Notes: generated by a model not told the origin, from the letters alone. Positions 21,727 through 35,000 are shown, numbered from the stretch's first letter. The stretch is 64,000 nucleotides of DNA from Ptychodera flava (GCF_041260155.1 NC_091931.1:13356361-13420360); one strand, 5' to 3'. Made by a program: numbers and translations.

Positions 21727-24700
21727 ATGGCGGACGAAGAAAACCAGCGTGTAAGTATCCTTATTTTAGATCATACAAACTTGAAAGTTGTCGTAATATT
21801 TTGCCATTCACTATGTACGCTTATTCTTAATCTGTTGTCAGCTGGCTTGTTGCGAGAAAGCGATCACAATGACATACGCTCCTTACACTGTTCACCGCTG
21901 GCATGCTGTACTTCCGGGTTACACAAGGCCTGAAAAAGCACGAAACAAGCGTTGCGTTGTCGTTTGATCCGAATTCATTTTCGAATTCGGACAGCATCGT
22001 TAAAAACTAGAGACCTAGACCAAATGTAGGCAAATACCAAGAAAAGTGTTGGGCAATGCGTTAAGTGGATCGATAATCCAAATATGCAACAGATATCGCC
22101 ACAGAGAACCAGTTTACTTTTGGTTTGTCATCACTCATATTTTGTCATCTGCATTGAATGAAAACTCCTCAAGCATACAATATAAAGAGAAAATCAATAA
22201 AGTATTTCAACTTGAACCTAAGGTAGACAATCAAATTATCTAAATGATAAACTCTATAATTTCGGATAGGCTTTCGGGAATGAATATCTCGAAGCAGTTT
22301 GCGTCTGTTTTGCCTCAGTAATCGGGATCCTTGCCGATGACTCACGGAATTCATGACATCAGCGCCTCACATGTCTGTTGATGGACGTAGGGAGTCATGT
22401 GTGGATATGCCAAGGCCAAATCCTTACTGCCATCATCGAGAAAGTTAACATAGATCTATGTTACTCTGTGCTGCCATTCAGTGTACAGAAAATATTCAAT
22501 GCGTGCGGGATTCCAACTTGGTCACGCGCTGTCGAGTCATACGCTGTCACACGTATTTATAACAAACAGAGTTCAGGAGTTGAGAGTTCACTGGGAGGTT
22601 GTTTTGTTTCGTACAAAACTTGGGTGACAGATTCTAAAGAAACAGGCATTGTCATGGACGTTCATTGGCAGACGCAGAGGGATCGTATCGTTATGTAGTA
22701 GATTCAGGCTTGTTGTCTGGTACCTCATCTCTGTGAGGAAAAATCTTTTTCAGTGAAATTGTCCATTGTTCGTAAGAGCACTTTAGTGTCTATAGGGCCA
22801 ACTTATGTATCAGACATAACAAGAAAAATCATTCGAGACTGGTTTCAAAACATCAAAGCGACACACACAAATTGTGTGTCATCGGGACCACGTCAAACGT
22901 TAAATTTAAGCACCCTATACAATAAATTCACTGGGAACGACTATATACCCGTCAATGATATATTTACATGTTTATAAAAGCACAATCGTTAAGTGCCAAT
23001 AAAAACATTTCAGTTGAACTGAAAACATACAGGCGCCATCTACGTCATGTTTGGAATATTGGCGGAGTCTTCACGTTAAGGCAAGAATTCAACATTGTTT
23101 TCCAAGAAAAATGCAAAGAATTGGGTGAGAATAATATATAAGTCGTTGTATCAGCTGCAGTGCAATACAATTCATCGCAGATTTCAGTCAAGGTGGCGGA
23201 ATTCTTACGGAGATAAATACGTAGATATATGAAGAAAAGCGACTAAATTTCATGTGGCAGTGTATTTTGAGACGTAAACTATCTTGCCAATGTTGTCTTA
23301 CCATTTATTTCAAACACCATAGTCCACCTCAAACGTCTAAAAGCTGTCTTATATGTAAAAAAACGGTGAAACCATTACAAAAACCTTGTCAAGGCTTGAA
23401 CTCAAAAAATCATCCCGTGTTGAGCTCCACACATTAAAACCACTATCGTTACGTTGAAGAAAATGCATCATAAATAAATCGATTTTTCGGTCTGTCAAAA
23501 CCCAGTCATTATCGCGTGCTTGTCCCCACAGGTGTAATATTCGTTACATATTATAATACCATGCCCTTTCCATCGCATTTTAATTGATCGAGCTTAACCT
23601 CGTGACTGACCACAAATGCACATGGTTTGTTTACATGCCCGTGAATATGAATAATAATATTAATAACTCATAGTATCGTAAATATGATAAATTTATAGCT
23701 AAAACGTAAATTGTGATTTGTACAAAGATCACAATCAATCATAAAATCGATGGAGCACTGGTGAGCCATGTTTCGACACTTTCCCCTCCCATAAAAAAAT
23801 CTCCGGATTTGCAAAATTTTTACAGCGTGCGTGAGAGGGCGTCACGTATTTCACTACTCAATGACAAAAACGATAGAAAACACGAAGAGCTCGCAGTTCG
23901 TCACTGTTCGGTGAATACAACATTTGTGTAATAAGTTCTTGGGTCCCGTTGACTTTCGCACGGAGAATTTTCGTAAATTTTCGTAAATTTGACGATTGTC
24001 TTTGGTTCGTTGATAATATAATTGAAATAACAGACTTCCCCCTGACTATTAACGTTTATTTATTGGCGCCGGCGAGAGAGAAACCTTAATTCACGGGCTT
24101 GGCAAGTCTCGCCGGTTAATTTTTTGCTTTCCTCTCGCCCTTGCCAACGTTGATGGTCTGGGCGTCGCCCACTTTTTCTATATTTATTCTTGTTGCTAAA
24201 AGCTACGCAGGTGTGCAAAGCCAGCAATAACAAAATGCTTTCGTCAAATATGGAAGCCCTCTTGAAGAAAAGTGCCAGAAGATCGAGAATTGATTTTTTC
24301 TTACCATTTATGTGTCATATACAAAATAAACAATGTTGAAGTGATTCTTGCCCCTCTGTAACTCGGCTATTGATTGGTTGATTTATTAATTTGTTTGATC
24401 ATTCATATTTCTTTAATTCACATACATTCTTTATATTTTCATCAAACAGGATCCCATTTTACCAAGGAAAGACAAACCGCCCTCATACGATGACCTCGAA
24501 AAAGGTACATGTACTTGACGTCCAAAAAAATCAAAGATACCGATGACGTTGTTGCTCGGCATCATCAGAGTTCGTTTTGTAATTTCCGCTCGATTCGAGG
24601 TTTCATTTTCTGATTTCATACTCAAATTAACACTCTATGGACCGATTTCTCACTAGAAATGATGTGTTGACTTCAAAGGAGATTCAGTGATTTCATCTGA

Positions 24701-25316
24701 TATTTATACAAACTACTTGTATAGTTCACAGCGCGTGCACAAATTAGGACAAATTATTACAGATTTTAATGATTGCCTCTGACAGGCGCTACCCAATTAG
24801 TCCGAAGAGAATTTAAAATATTAGGGGGTAAAAATTCATTTCAATTAACTAGCGCAGAATGTTATCATTTCAGAATAGAAACACGTGCAATTAACATACA
24901 TTTAGTGCATCCTACTCGGCACTTTTGCTATCTTTTGTACTCTTGGCATCGTTTGAAAACCTCAAAGTTGTGCAACCCTGCCAACACAACCTCGTTAAGT
25001 GCAATATAACTAGTTACATCAAGAGCCTCGAGAGAAAATAACGATTCATGATGCTTACACATATTAATTACGAAGTCCTTGGTCGGTCTTGAAGGATTCC
25101 GAGGAACACATTAACGTGCTTTCTTTTATAGCCCTGTACAGTGAAGGAGTTGACTATGTGTACGATAATCACAACTTCTATACGCTATAGACAAAGTGTG
25201 CCTAACATGTTTCCCGTGTGGTCTTACTTTTATCTTCTCTCTCGTGATCCAAGTGCTTGTATATAAACGTGTCTCACTATCTGTTTGTTTCCCTATATTG
25301 CTGTGATTACATTATA

Positions 25317-25381
<65 letters not shown>

Positions 25382-26448
25382 CACAATTGAACGATACCTG
25401 GTCGAAACTCAGCCGGCCTTTTTACTCGTGTTAAGATGGCCAAACAACAATCGGCAGGACCAAAAGAGCTGACAAATTCAATCTGTGAAATAATCTTTGG
25501 ATCAGGTAAGAAATGAAAAATGAATTCATCCCGAGGTCCCATGATTCAAGTCTCCTGTTCTTCAATGTGTTTCTTTTTGGTCTGATCTTGTGTATAAGTA
25601 TGTTTCACTGTCACGAGCGTCACATGACCAAAACTTTGATAATTTGGACAATAATTCTGTTCAGTTTATACAACTACACACTTGCTGTACTTCCCACAGC
25701 GTGTTGAGCTGTCAAGTATTCAGATTTCGAACACTGCCTGTGTACGTGTATCCCGCATTTGTATTATTGACAAATGACTTTTACTCTGGACTTTAATTCA
25801 ATTATCACCCAATATTCACATATGCAGGCTTTTGTCGACAAACTGAACATTGTATTTCAGCATGCTGTTGGGAGACAGCAAGAAACTGTATTTGATATAC
25901 TGTATAGAAATATTGAAAAAAAATTATCAACAGTTGAAGCTTTTGCCCGATACTTAGCCTGTTTGGTTTTTTGCAAAATTCAGCAAAAGTAATGAAATGC
26001 GACAAAATGGTTCTGGATCTTGTTTAATTATTACTAACATTAGAACAATCGGATGACGTTAAAATGTTATTAAATTTTCATTGAGTTCCGCACCAGACCT
26101 TGGAATCGTAAAAAAGGAACCAAAATATTTTCAGGTACCCCTCTTTAAGCAGAGCAAAATTTTCAAGTCCCACTTTACTACCCCCAAAATTTTCGAATTT
26201 AACTGTTTTTTGTGAACGCAACCTAAACCTTAAAATGTCGATGTAGTGAGCTCGACAATCAGTGCATTGCATAAAAGTTATATTTTTCTAAAGTCGAATC
26301 AAGTAAATACACGTATTTCGAGAAATTGATACAAATATGTTTCTTTGTTTGTTTGTTCCATTGTAGCTCTTCTGTTACTTGGATGTCTAATCACTTCAGC
26401 AGTTGGGATGGCAATTCCTATCGCCATGATAATTATCGGTGAGTAATA

Positions 26449-26503
<55 letters not shown>

Positions 26504-29500
26504 GCACTGTCAATCACGCTGAGAGGCTCTACGTGACTAAATTTTCCGATCTATTGTAATATATACAAATATATTCATGTAGTGACCTAGTTTTGTGGTA
26601 CGTATATGCAAAGAATAAAAGGCATTCACCTTATGGTTAGCGGCCAGGGAACAACGGCCTCGGTGACCTTTTGTACAAAACGTAATCATATGCTACAAAG
26701 TAGCGACGAGTACGAGGTGACTAAGTGACAGACCATTGTGCAACGTAGACGTTGTTTTTTACCGAAAACAGAGTCGTACAAGGGGAAGAAGGCAGCAGAT
26801 TTAATTCGGGTCCTCGAGTACTTTGTGATGAGTGCCATGTCACCAAACTGAACAAGGGTCTTGAGGATCGGAAAATTGATAGCGGTACAGTAGCGACTAC
26901 TTCGGAAAATTTGAACGGGTCCATGCATTGCAGTCGATAATTCTCATCAAATCTGAATATTTAAGACTGTGTTCCACCAAAGTTCAAGTTTGTAAAGTTT
27001 CCAGTGACCTATCTCTAACGCAAAGATAAAGCCAACATGGATGACAAACTTTTCGTCAAGTCGAAATGTACTTTCAATTCCTGCAACATCAGGATGATCA
27101 AGTTCGCAGTAAACCGCATCACAAATGACGAACAGAAGAAAGCTATACGGTTTTAACAAATGTTGGCCAAAAGGTTTACTCAGAGTTGGAGGATATACTA
27201 ATTCCAGAAGACCAACGAGACAAGTTGCTGACAGAGGTCGTGGATTGCATGAGAAAACATTACGACCAACTCCGATGGAGATGTCAGAGTCCTGTCATTT
27301 CCTCAGACGGGACCTGAAGCAAGGCCAGTCGCTGCAAGACCACATAATAGCGCTGAAGAGCATGTAGCGTAACTTAAAATATAGACTTGGTTCAAGTCTG
27401 TGATTTGTGAGAGTTTGAACGGGCAAAGGTGATGATTTGTGTTCTGTTTTAACGTGAAACATGTGAGGGTGAACGCGATGAGTGGGGTGAACGCTATACA
27501 GGGGCGTTTCTCCCGGAATTCGGCAGAAACTAAGTCACTACTGCGCAGACTCAAAAGTAACGCGTTCAATCGCTAGGAAAACCTGACCTGGGCTGCCACA
27601 TTCAAAATAAGTTTGTATGAAATAGGAGAGACACGAGAGAAACATTTACAAATGATTTTATTGTTTTAAAGTTCACCGACTTTGCACCAAGTCTACTGTC
27701 AATACAAGGAGTATCATCAAGGCACAATTTTGCGGGACAAGTTAGTGTCGGGACTACAAGACTCATTGTGAAGGAGAGTTCAAAGTTGACTTTCGACGCA
27801 ACGTGCGAGATCGCTGTGTCGATGGAAGGACTGTACCAGTCAATGTTGACTGTCATAAGTGTTCGAAACATGGTCCTTTTGCAAAATTTTGCCAGACGAA
27901 ATAATAAGACAAAGATACCAAAAGTGGCAAAAAGCCTAAGTGTGTTAAATCGAAATTTGTAAAGTCTGTCACTTTAGCGGAAAGAGACAGTGATGATTCC
28001 AGTCATGATGTGATTAATATCGAGCCTACATTAATATGAATGTAAGTGGAGAAAAATCTGGATATTTAAAACTGGATCTGAATGGTAAATCAGTGTCCAT
28101 GCAAGTAGACAAGGCAACTGACTATAGTATCATGTCAGAGTATGACAAGAATTTTCATAACATTTCTCTAAGTCGCAAGTCGGGAATTAAATTGAAAATC
28201 TATACTCGAGACCAATTTCTCTTAGACTAGTGGAGAAATTTCGATCGCAGTGAGCTGTGGAGGTCACGATGTCACCTTGCCACCGATAATAGTAGAACAT
28301 CCGGGTAAATCAACGTTACTTGGACGAAATTGGGTGGCAAAGTTGAAATAAAATTGCAGTAACATTTTTCCAAGTGCAGCCTAACAAGAAGGCCCCGGGG
28401 ATTCTTTGACTAGAAAGGCGAAGGTCGAACTTGACTAAGTCTAACGTAAGTACAGTTGCTGTAACTATGGTATGCATGGGTACGAAGCTCACACTCGTGT
28501 CAAAGAAGGCGCCAAGTGAGTGTTTCATAAAACGTCGATGAGTTCCAAGCACAGAGTGAAAATAGTTTGAGAAAGACGGTGTAATCGTTGAAGTTGATCG
28601 CTCTGAGTGGGCGAGTCCAATATCCTTGGCAGAAGGAAATCTGACCATTTCTTACACATGTAGATTATGTCTTCGCGGTCGGAGAAAATCTTGCGGCCAC
28701 TCTTATCGTGATGTAAGCTGACCGCACCCCGTGGGCTTTTAATGGCTTAAACAGAAGAGGTTAAACACATAGAGAGATAAAATCATATCACGTACGAAAT
28801 CTATTCTTTATAGTTGATGTCCTTTTTGATCGCTATTCATATAGTCTCATACTGCTTTACGTCACAGCATCCAGCGCTACACTAATCAGTAAGGACATAC
28901 TTTGTGTGTGTGTGTGTGTGTGTGTGTGTATTTATAACACGCCACATGCTCATTCCGTGTCGCGATGACGAGAAAATAGATACGTCTAGTCCCCACCGGA
29001 TCGACAAAAGTGACGTCAGAGGGTATTTTTTGAAAAGCTATTTCCCTAGGGAAATAGTTTTGACCAAATTTGGAAAAGTGCCCGGTCACGTGACCGTAGT
29101 GTCGTCTGCAGCTTTGCAACAATGGCGGGTGACAAGAACGTGATGTGCGTCCGGGATAGGTGACGACACATTCTCTAAAACAGATTTTCCAATATTTTCC
29201 AACTTTCCAACAGCGTAGGAACTTGAACAGCTCATCGACGAAAAAGATTAAAGTGCAGCTAAGGATGTCGCTAGGTATGCTTCGAATATTTTTTGAAAGA
29301 AAGTGATACCACGTACAACTGAAACCGCTGTCGAAACATCGCCCAGTAAACTTATCACAATGGATTGTTGCGGTGCACAATATCACACTAATATCACATC
29401 ACAAAATGTACAATAATACAACATCAGCATGTGGTGTGTTATAAAACACCTATAGCCTGGTCTTTATTCGGGCTATAGCGCTCGTCTATTACCCCTTGTG

Positions 29501-30379
29501 GCCGTGTGTTACCAGAAACTCATCGCTGACATGTCTATATTTACACCCTTTTCCTTTTCTCGTAGGTTCTATCTACAAAGATGACTGTCGAGCAGAGCCA
29601 TATATACCACTTTATCTGATCGTCAGTGGCGCCTTCTCTATAGCGTTCTTCTTTTTGTCAGCGTGTGCTGGTGACAAGAAAAGACGCCTGGTGACTGACG
29701 GCGGTGAAGATGACGACAGCTCTTCCTACAGCTGTGCCAAGTTCTTGTCTAGTTTGATAAGCCTGTTCTTGTTGGCCTGGTTCATAGCAGGTCAGTTTAT
29801 CGAATTCCAATTAATTCGTTAACGTAGAAAGAGGGGACGTAATCCATGCGACCGACATGTTAGACTGTATGTATGCATAATGTATGTATGCATGGAGGCA
29901 TGTATGGATGTATGCATGCATGTATGTATGCATACATGTATGTTTGTATATAAGTATGTATGTATGTATGTATGTATGTATGTATGTATGTATGTATGTA
30001 TGTATGTATGTATGTATGTATGTATGCATGTATGTATGTATGTATGTATGTATGTATGTATGTATGTATGTATGTATGTATGTATGTATGTATGGATGTA
30101 CGCATGTATGCATGCATGTATATATGTATGTATGTGTAGTGTTCATAATAAAAGATGTGCAATAAGGGAAACTAAGGTTCAACATCTTATTTTTCAGGTA
30201 ACGTCTGGATTTATGGAACATATGAGCCTGACTACAGTAACACCGAAGCAGATGACTACTGCCACAAGACCCTGTATCTCTTCTCGTTTTGGTTAATGAA
30301 TGCTACTTACATCCTCCTTGGATTGACGTGCTGTCTTGGTTGCCTTGCATGCATCTGTGCATGTTGTTGTTCTGATTAG
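21727..30379 (+). CDS. TMEM272-like four-pass membrane protein, copy 3
   Basis: Coding exons are 21727-21750, 24450-24504, 25413-25505, 26367-26438, 29566-29790 and 30198-30379; joined they give an uninterrupted frame of about 216 codons. Exon 1 again encodes MADEENQR. Exon 2 carries one PPxY motif in KPPSYDDLEK. Exon 3 ends in ICEIIFGSG, matching FGSG/CGSG in the other copies. TM1 reads LLLLGCLITSAVGMAIPIAM, TM2 follows CRAEPYIPLYLIVSGAF, TM3 is LISLFLLAWFIAGNVWIY and TM4 contains YCHKTLYLFSFWL, with a Cys-rich end (CICACCCSD). The TM2-TM3 loop is acidic (GGEDDDSS) as in copy 1. A (CT)n array leads into the exon 3 acceptor and another follows the exon 4 donor. Intron 4 (26439-29565) hosts a broken Ty3/gypsy-like fossil. 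Family assignment is by motif recognition; function unknown to me. Confidence 0.87.
23561..24190. mobile_element. MITE-like repeat, diverged copy
   Basis: This stretch matches 45865-46368 block by block: ATGCCCT-TC near the left end, GCATTTTAATTGATCGA, ATCTCCGGATTT, GTTCGTTGATAATATAATTG, a hairpin built from ATTAACGTTTATT, and GGGCGTCGCCC near the right. The right inverted end seen in the other copy is not evident here, so the border is approximate. It lies in intron 1 of TMEM272-like copy 3. Confidence 0.7.
25321..25377. repeat. (CT)n microsatellite at a splice acceptor
   Basis: A pure CT array ending 35 bases before the AG acceptor of exon 3 in TMEM272-like copy 3. It provides an unusually long pyrimidine tract. 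Confidence 0.95.
26449..26502. repeat. (CT)n microsatellite at a splice donor
   Basis: A near-pure CT array starting about 10 bases after the GT donor of exon 4 in TMEM272-like copy 3. Confidence 0.95.
26950..28690 (+). mobile_element. Ty3/gypsy-like LTR retrotransposon fossil, broken
   Basis: Conceptual reading of the + strand shows, in order, gag-like sequence, a short zinc-knuckle-like segment near 27.86 kb, an aspartic-protease-like segment (about 28.03-28.35 kb) and the beginning of a reverse-transcriptase-like segment (to about 28.69 kb). This is the order of a Ty3/gypsy (Metaviridae) element. No LTRs were recognised by eye, so only an internal part seems present. It is clearly broken, with roughly ten or more breaks, and therefore old. 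It lies in intron 4 of TMEM272-like copy 3, same orientation as the gene. Confidence 0.65.
28902..28929. repeat. (TG)n microsatellite
   Basis: Fourteen TG units in intron 4 of TMEM272-like copy 3. Confidence 0.95.
29874..30136. repeat. (ATGT)n microsatellite, ~260 bp
   Basis: A long tetranucleotide ATGT array with scattered GCATG and GATG variants fills most of intron 5 of TMEM272-like copy 3. It stays open in several frames on both strands; those frames are artefacts. Confidence 0.97.
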
Positions 30380-30708
30380 TAAATATTACCCACCAATCTT
30401 CACGGACCCGTACGTTTTGTTGTTATTAAAGCAGTTTTGTCGATTTACGAAAATATATAGCACTATCTTTTTGCGTCACGGTTACGTCAGTACGCACCTG
30501 AAAAATATCTGAGACAAAGCTAAGAGAATGCATGCATTTCCTTGCAAATTATTTAAAGGTATTTGTGAACATGATTTGAAATATTTGTGTCAGCCGTTTT
30601 GTCTGTAAGCATAATCACCTGTTTTGAGGATTTTACTCTTGATGTGCTTACCTACATGTTGAACAGGAAATGCTGGCATTGCCCTGGATTTACTACACAG
30701 TAACCCGC

Positions 30709-30714
30709 AATAAA
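30709..30714 (+). promoter_or_regulatory. Candidate poly(A) signal, TMEM272-like copy 3
   Basis: AATAAA about 330 bases after the stop codon. An ATTAAA variant near 30425 is closer and is an equally possible signal. Confidence 0.35.
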
Positions 30715-31778
30715 TACTGTATATTGGAATTAATTTTTCTTGGTTATGGCAATTGTCGCCCATAAAAAGGGATTTGCAGATTTAGAAATAGCACCTGCTT
30801 TACTAACGTTAATATAGCGATTCTAGGTCATTATATGCTACGGACTTCAGTCTGATTTCAGAATTTACTTTCTACACACTGGTCAGTTGTTTGACACAAG
30901 TATCCATGAATATCTGCAAATACATTGTCAATGTGTACCTTTTCACCACCTTGTATTAAAAACAACAGGTACCCTTTGTGGTGATTTTCAGTGAGTTCTG
31001 ACAGGTGCTAAGGAAATTAACGAAAAAAAGCACTTTTGGACGAACAAAGTTTCATTGGCACATCGAGTGTTATTATTTTCAACGGTCTCTAATGACACCG
31101 TCTCCATAAATTTTAAGAAATCAATGACTCGTACCATAAGTAAAGCATCGTAACGATTAAGTAATGCTTTTTTGTCCTGGTTGTTATGTAACATTTTTAC
31201 ACTAGCTATTGCACTTATCAGTCCGCTACTGCGAATGTATATGGTTATTAACTGTATCATGTCTGTTTTGGATTTCAAAATAAATAACTACTAAGACGAT
31301 TATATTAATACTATTTCTTTTTGACAAAAGAATGATGGTTCGTCGTCCTACATGCTGAATGCAGCATCACATTTCACTGTAAGAAGGAAAACAATTGTCG
31401 TCCGTAGCAAATAAGAGCGACGTTAATAATACGGCCTTTTGTGAGCATGAATGGTGTTAGGACTGACCGTATCATACCATTGTGAACTCGTAGTATCTGA
31501 CATGCAAATGATTAACTCCTGCTGAAGAAAACAAGTGATTCTGTAAACACAAGTGTGCAAAATTATTCGATACGATTGTCAATCATACTAAAGGTGTATG
31601 CAATTGTTTGTTTCGAAGTGTTGTTTGGCACAAGAGTTTAAATCTCACACATACAATATTTTCATCGCCTTGGGGCCCTGTAGTTTTTCAGTCCACCCTA
31701 ATGGTCAGTTCAAGTCGACATAAGTCATTTACGCGATAAAAGAGATATAAACCATTCAAAATGTATATGGTTTGCTGT
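30715..31778. other. Tail-to-tail intergenic space
   Basis: About 1.1 kb between the 3' ends of TMEM272-like copy 3 (+) and the TSP1/EGF gene (-). No exon, repeat array or RNA gene is recognised in it. Confidence 0.5.
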
Positions 31779-31784
31779 TTTATT
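31779..31784 (-). promoter_or_regulatory. Candidate poly(A) signal, TSP1/EGF gene
   Basis: TTTATT on the + strand reads AATAAA on the - strand, about 265 bases downstream of the stop codon at 32047-32049. Confidence 0.4.
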
Positions 31785-32046
31785 AGCCCTAAGTTATTTG
31801 TTCTATTTCATTGATTTTGTTTACTAAAATAATACAGAAATGCTGGTATGTCGAGCAGGAAAAAAACATTTTTCATAAAATTTTCATAAAATTAGCTATT
31901 GCATTTATGCTATTTTTTTGCGAATACGGAAACTAAACCGTGATTAAGTATGGAAGTAGAATTATTTAAATATAATGGTCGATCTACATTGGCAGTAGTT
32001 TTAGTATTGTTCCAGGGCTTGATATTGCGTTCTTGCCATGGAAGAC

Positions 32047-35000
32047 TTAATCCCCATCTATTAGTTCAACGCAGGTTTTTCTATCCTTATCGAGGGCGTA
32101 GCCTTCCTCACAGGTGCAGTAGTAGCTGCCGTCGGTGTTAACACAGCCATCAGAACACTGGTCAGTGCCTATCTTACATTCATTTATATCTGCAAGTAGA
32201 ATAAGATATGTGTTTAAATGCTTTGCAACAATGACGTGGGCCTGGACTTTTGTACAGTAATAGTTTTTGTAAATTGGTCGAGATTTCTCTTTAAAACTTT
32301 GGATTTTATTTCTGACATTATTTCAAGTAATCAGAGTATTCACGGAAAGCGTAGCATGTCTCGACAACCTTACATTGACACGCAATAGAATTGAAAAAAA
32401 TGTGTTTAAGATACTTTTTTAATTTTCTTTAATCATCACAGGAAGAATGGACCTATATGCCTTATTGGGCTTGTTTATACTTATCAAGGGGTGTGCTGAT
32501 TGAAATCAACTTGTACATTAGGAATAATCCCAGTCCTTGGAAATCGGTTATTTTTGGCTTTGAAGCTAGATTAAGGTTGACGCCTATTTCACCGTATGCT
32601 ACATGTATATCCATATGGTGGTTTGTCACTATCTTGACAGGTCAAAATAGCAAAGACAGATGACGAATATCGATATTGATCACCGTATATATGCTTTCAT
32701 TTGATATAATGTAAGGGATGGTCCGTCTTGGGAGAAGGTGGTCAACATTTTGGACATTTTTGCTCGGATTTCCAGTGTATGTAACTTTTTTCAAAATGTC
32801 AACACTTTTGTTCGGTCGACATTCATAATCTCCCAAGAAGGAGCATTGCTGTAAAAATTTTCTAGCAATTTTTGGTGTTTAGAATTCTCAATCCACACCC
32901 AACGTCTAATGTTCGACCCATGATATTCAATAGCCCTGATTTGGGCCTGGGTCTTAACTCTTGATACATACCGCGACAGGATCTAGCGTTATGCAGTAAA
33001 GAATATCCTTCATTGCAACTGCACACGGCTGCGTTGCTGACTGCTTCACATCTGTGATCACAAGTGCTGTTGGTACAGGTGTCGCTATCTGTGTAATCAC
33101 AAAATGTTGTGTGTCGATGAAGAGGAGTTTCATAAATGAGAAAGGAATGGCGTTGTGATGCACAGACAACATTACAGAAACAAATATTGATTAAGTTTTC
33201 AAGAGCTTTTGAATTGGAGTTTTAATATTAGCGCAATCTATCCTTCGTTTTCAGTCTATGATCTTGGAATCGAAAGTTTTCACTTGCTGCCAACGCTCTC
33301 AAATTGCAAATATGTGTCACCCTGCAACACACTTCTTTAACTTTTGCACAAAAATTGCGCAAACAGTAGAGTTTGTGATTGAACAGTCTGTCATGATAAC
33401 GCAACGTCATAAAGGGGACGAACGAAAGGTTGGTCACTACAATATTTCTACAGTGTTGCCAATGATTTCAATTCATCCACAATCACACTTCATTCAACGA
33501 ACTCCAGGTTCTCATGAGCAAAATCTATAATCTTCTCACGTCAGACCACTAACTGCGCCGTGAGCTAAGTATGTGGCAGAACCTTGCCAACAGAGGCAAG
33601 GATTTGTTACAGTCATAAGTACTGAATGGATTGTATCAGGTAATAAGCAGCTTACTTGAGCAAGTGCGGCCATTTCCGTCCAACCGATAGGTACCGTTAC
33701 AGTAACATCGGAAGCTGCCAGGAAGGTTTGAACACCCATGTTGACATCCACCATTGTCGACGGAACATTCGTCAATATCTGAGGTAGGATTGCAAAGTAA
33801 TAATATAAGATTGGTGTCCCGTATGTTCACCTAAGTCATAGCAAATATAACAAGTCATATTTCATGTTGCTTTCAAACAGTCGATACACATTAAATTTTG
33901 TAAAGGCAATGCAGTTGGCATAACAGCAGAGTTAGAAAATTGAAAGTTAGTTTCAGTATGGATCTGACGATCCGTTATTCGTAACAATTTGAGTACTCTG
34001 ACCCAACTTTGCAGGGGTGAACTCGATATTAGCTACATCTTTTACCGATGCTGGTCGTAACTGTTTTCAGTGACGTCATATAATTTTAGTCAAAATGCGG
34101 GGGAAATGCGTACACCAGCTATCAAGCTAGCACCGCGAAAAGCCAAAAAACTCCAATAAAATCGTCCGAAGGCACCAACGATTGCAACAGACAAGTCCGC
34201 ATATGACACATTTTAAAGATTTAATAAGTAGCTTACATTAGGTATTTGTTTGAAAGTAGGATGATCCCTTGTGCAAGAGATAATGCCGAGCAACTGAAAT
34301 CAGTTCTAACAATCGTTCAAAGTGTAACCAAATGCCATCTTGTCTTTTCCAATTTTCGTTGTCCTCAGCCAATTTTATAGAGTTCCAATCAGTGATTCGC
34401 TGTTGTTGCTTCACAACCTTTCTACTTGTCCGAGTTTTTGACACTACAGACCACTATGTGTACAAGGAAACTTCCTAATGCTATATCTGTCAAATATACC
34501 TGTACATGTGGTACCGCCGTCGTTCGACTCATACCCTGGTTGACAGGAACATTCAAAGCTGCCATCAGTGTTGGTACAGGTCTGATCACACCCACCATTC
34601 TCAGTCTCACATTCATCAACATCTGTAAATGCAAAAATTAATTTTGAGTAAAGTCGCCTTGCTGTACAAGTATGCATTGGGCCTTTACTCTTTTTCTGTA
34701 CATCTTTAGCGTAAATTGCGCAAGAGTTCTTTGAAACTTTGGATTTTATTTCTAATGTTATTTCAAGTACTCACAGTATTCCCGAAAAGCGTAACATATG
34801 TCTCGTCAACCAAGCGCTGACACTAAAAAAGGTTTGGTAAAGAGACGTTTTACAATTTTCTTTAAACATCACACTAAGGATTAACCTATATGCCTTATTT
34901 GGCTTGTTTATACTTATTAAAGAGTATGCTGACTGATTAAAATCAACTTGTAGATTAGAAATACTCGCAATTCTTGGAAAGTTATTATTTTTGGCTTCAA

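Noticed and set aside
22378-22977. Two open frames (106 and 74 codons) in intron 1 of TMEM272-like copy 3
   Set aside because: No recognisable domain and no matching splice sites.
25141-25190. Possible extra exon after TTTCTTTTATAG in copy 3
   Set aside because: The frame runs into a stop after about 18 codons and a clean exon at 25413-25505 already supplies the expected sequence ending in FGSG.
29811-30296. Open frames on both strands through the (ATGT)n array
   Set aside because: Tetranucleotide repeat artefact. The real coding exon begins at 30198 in another context.
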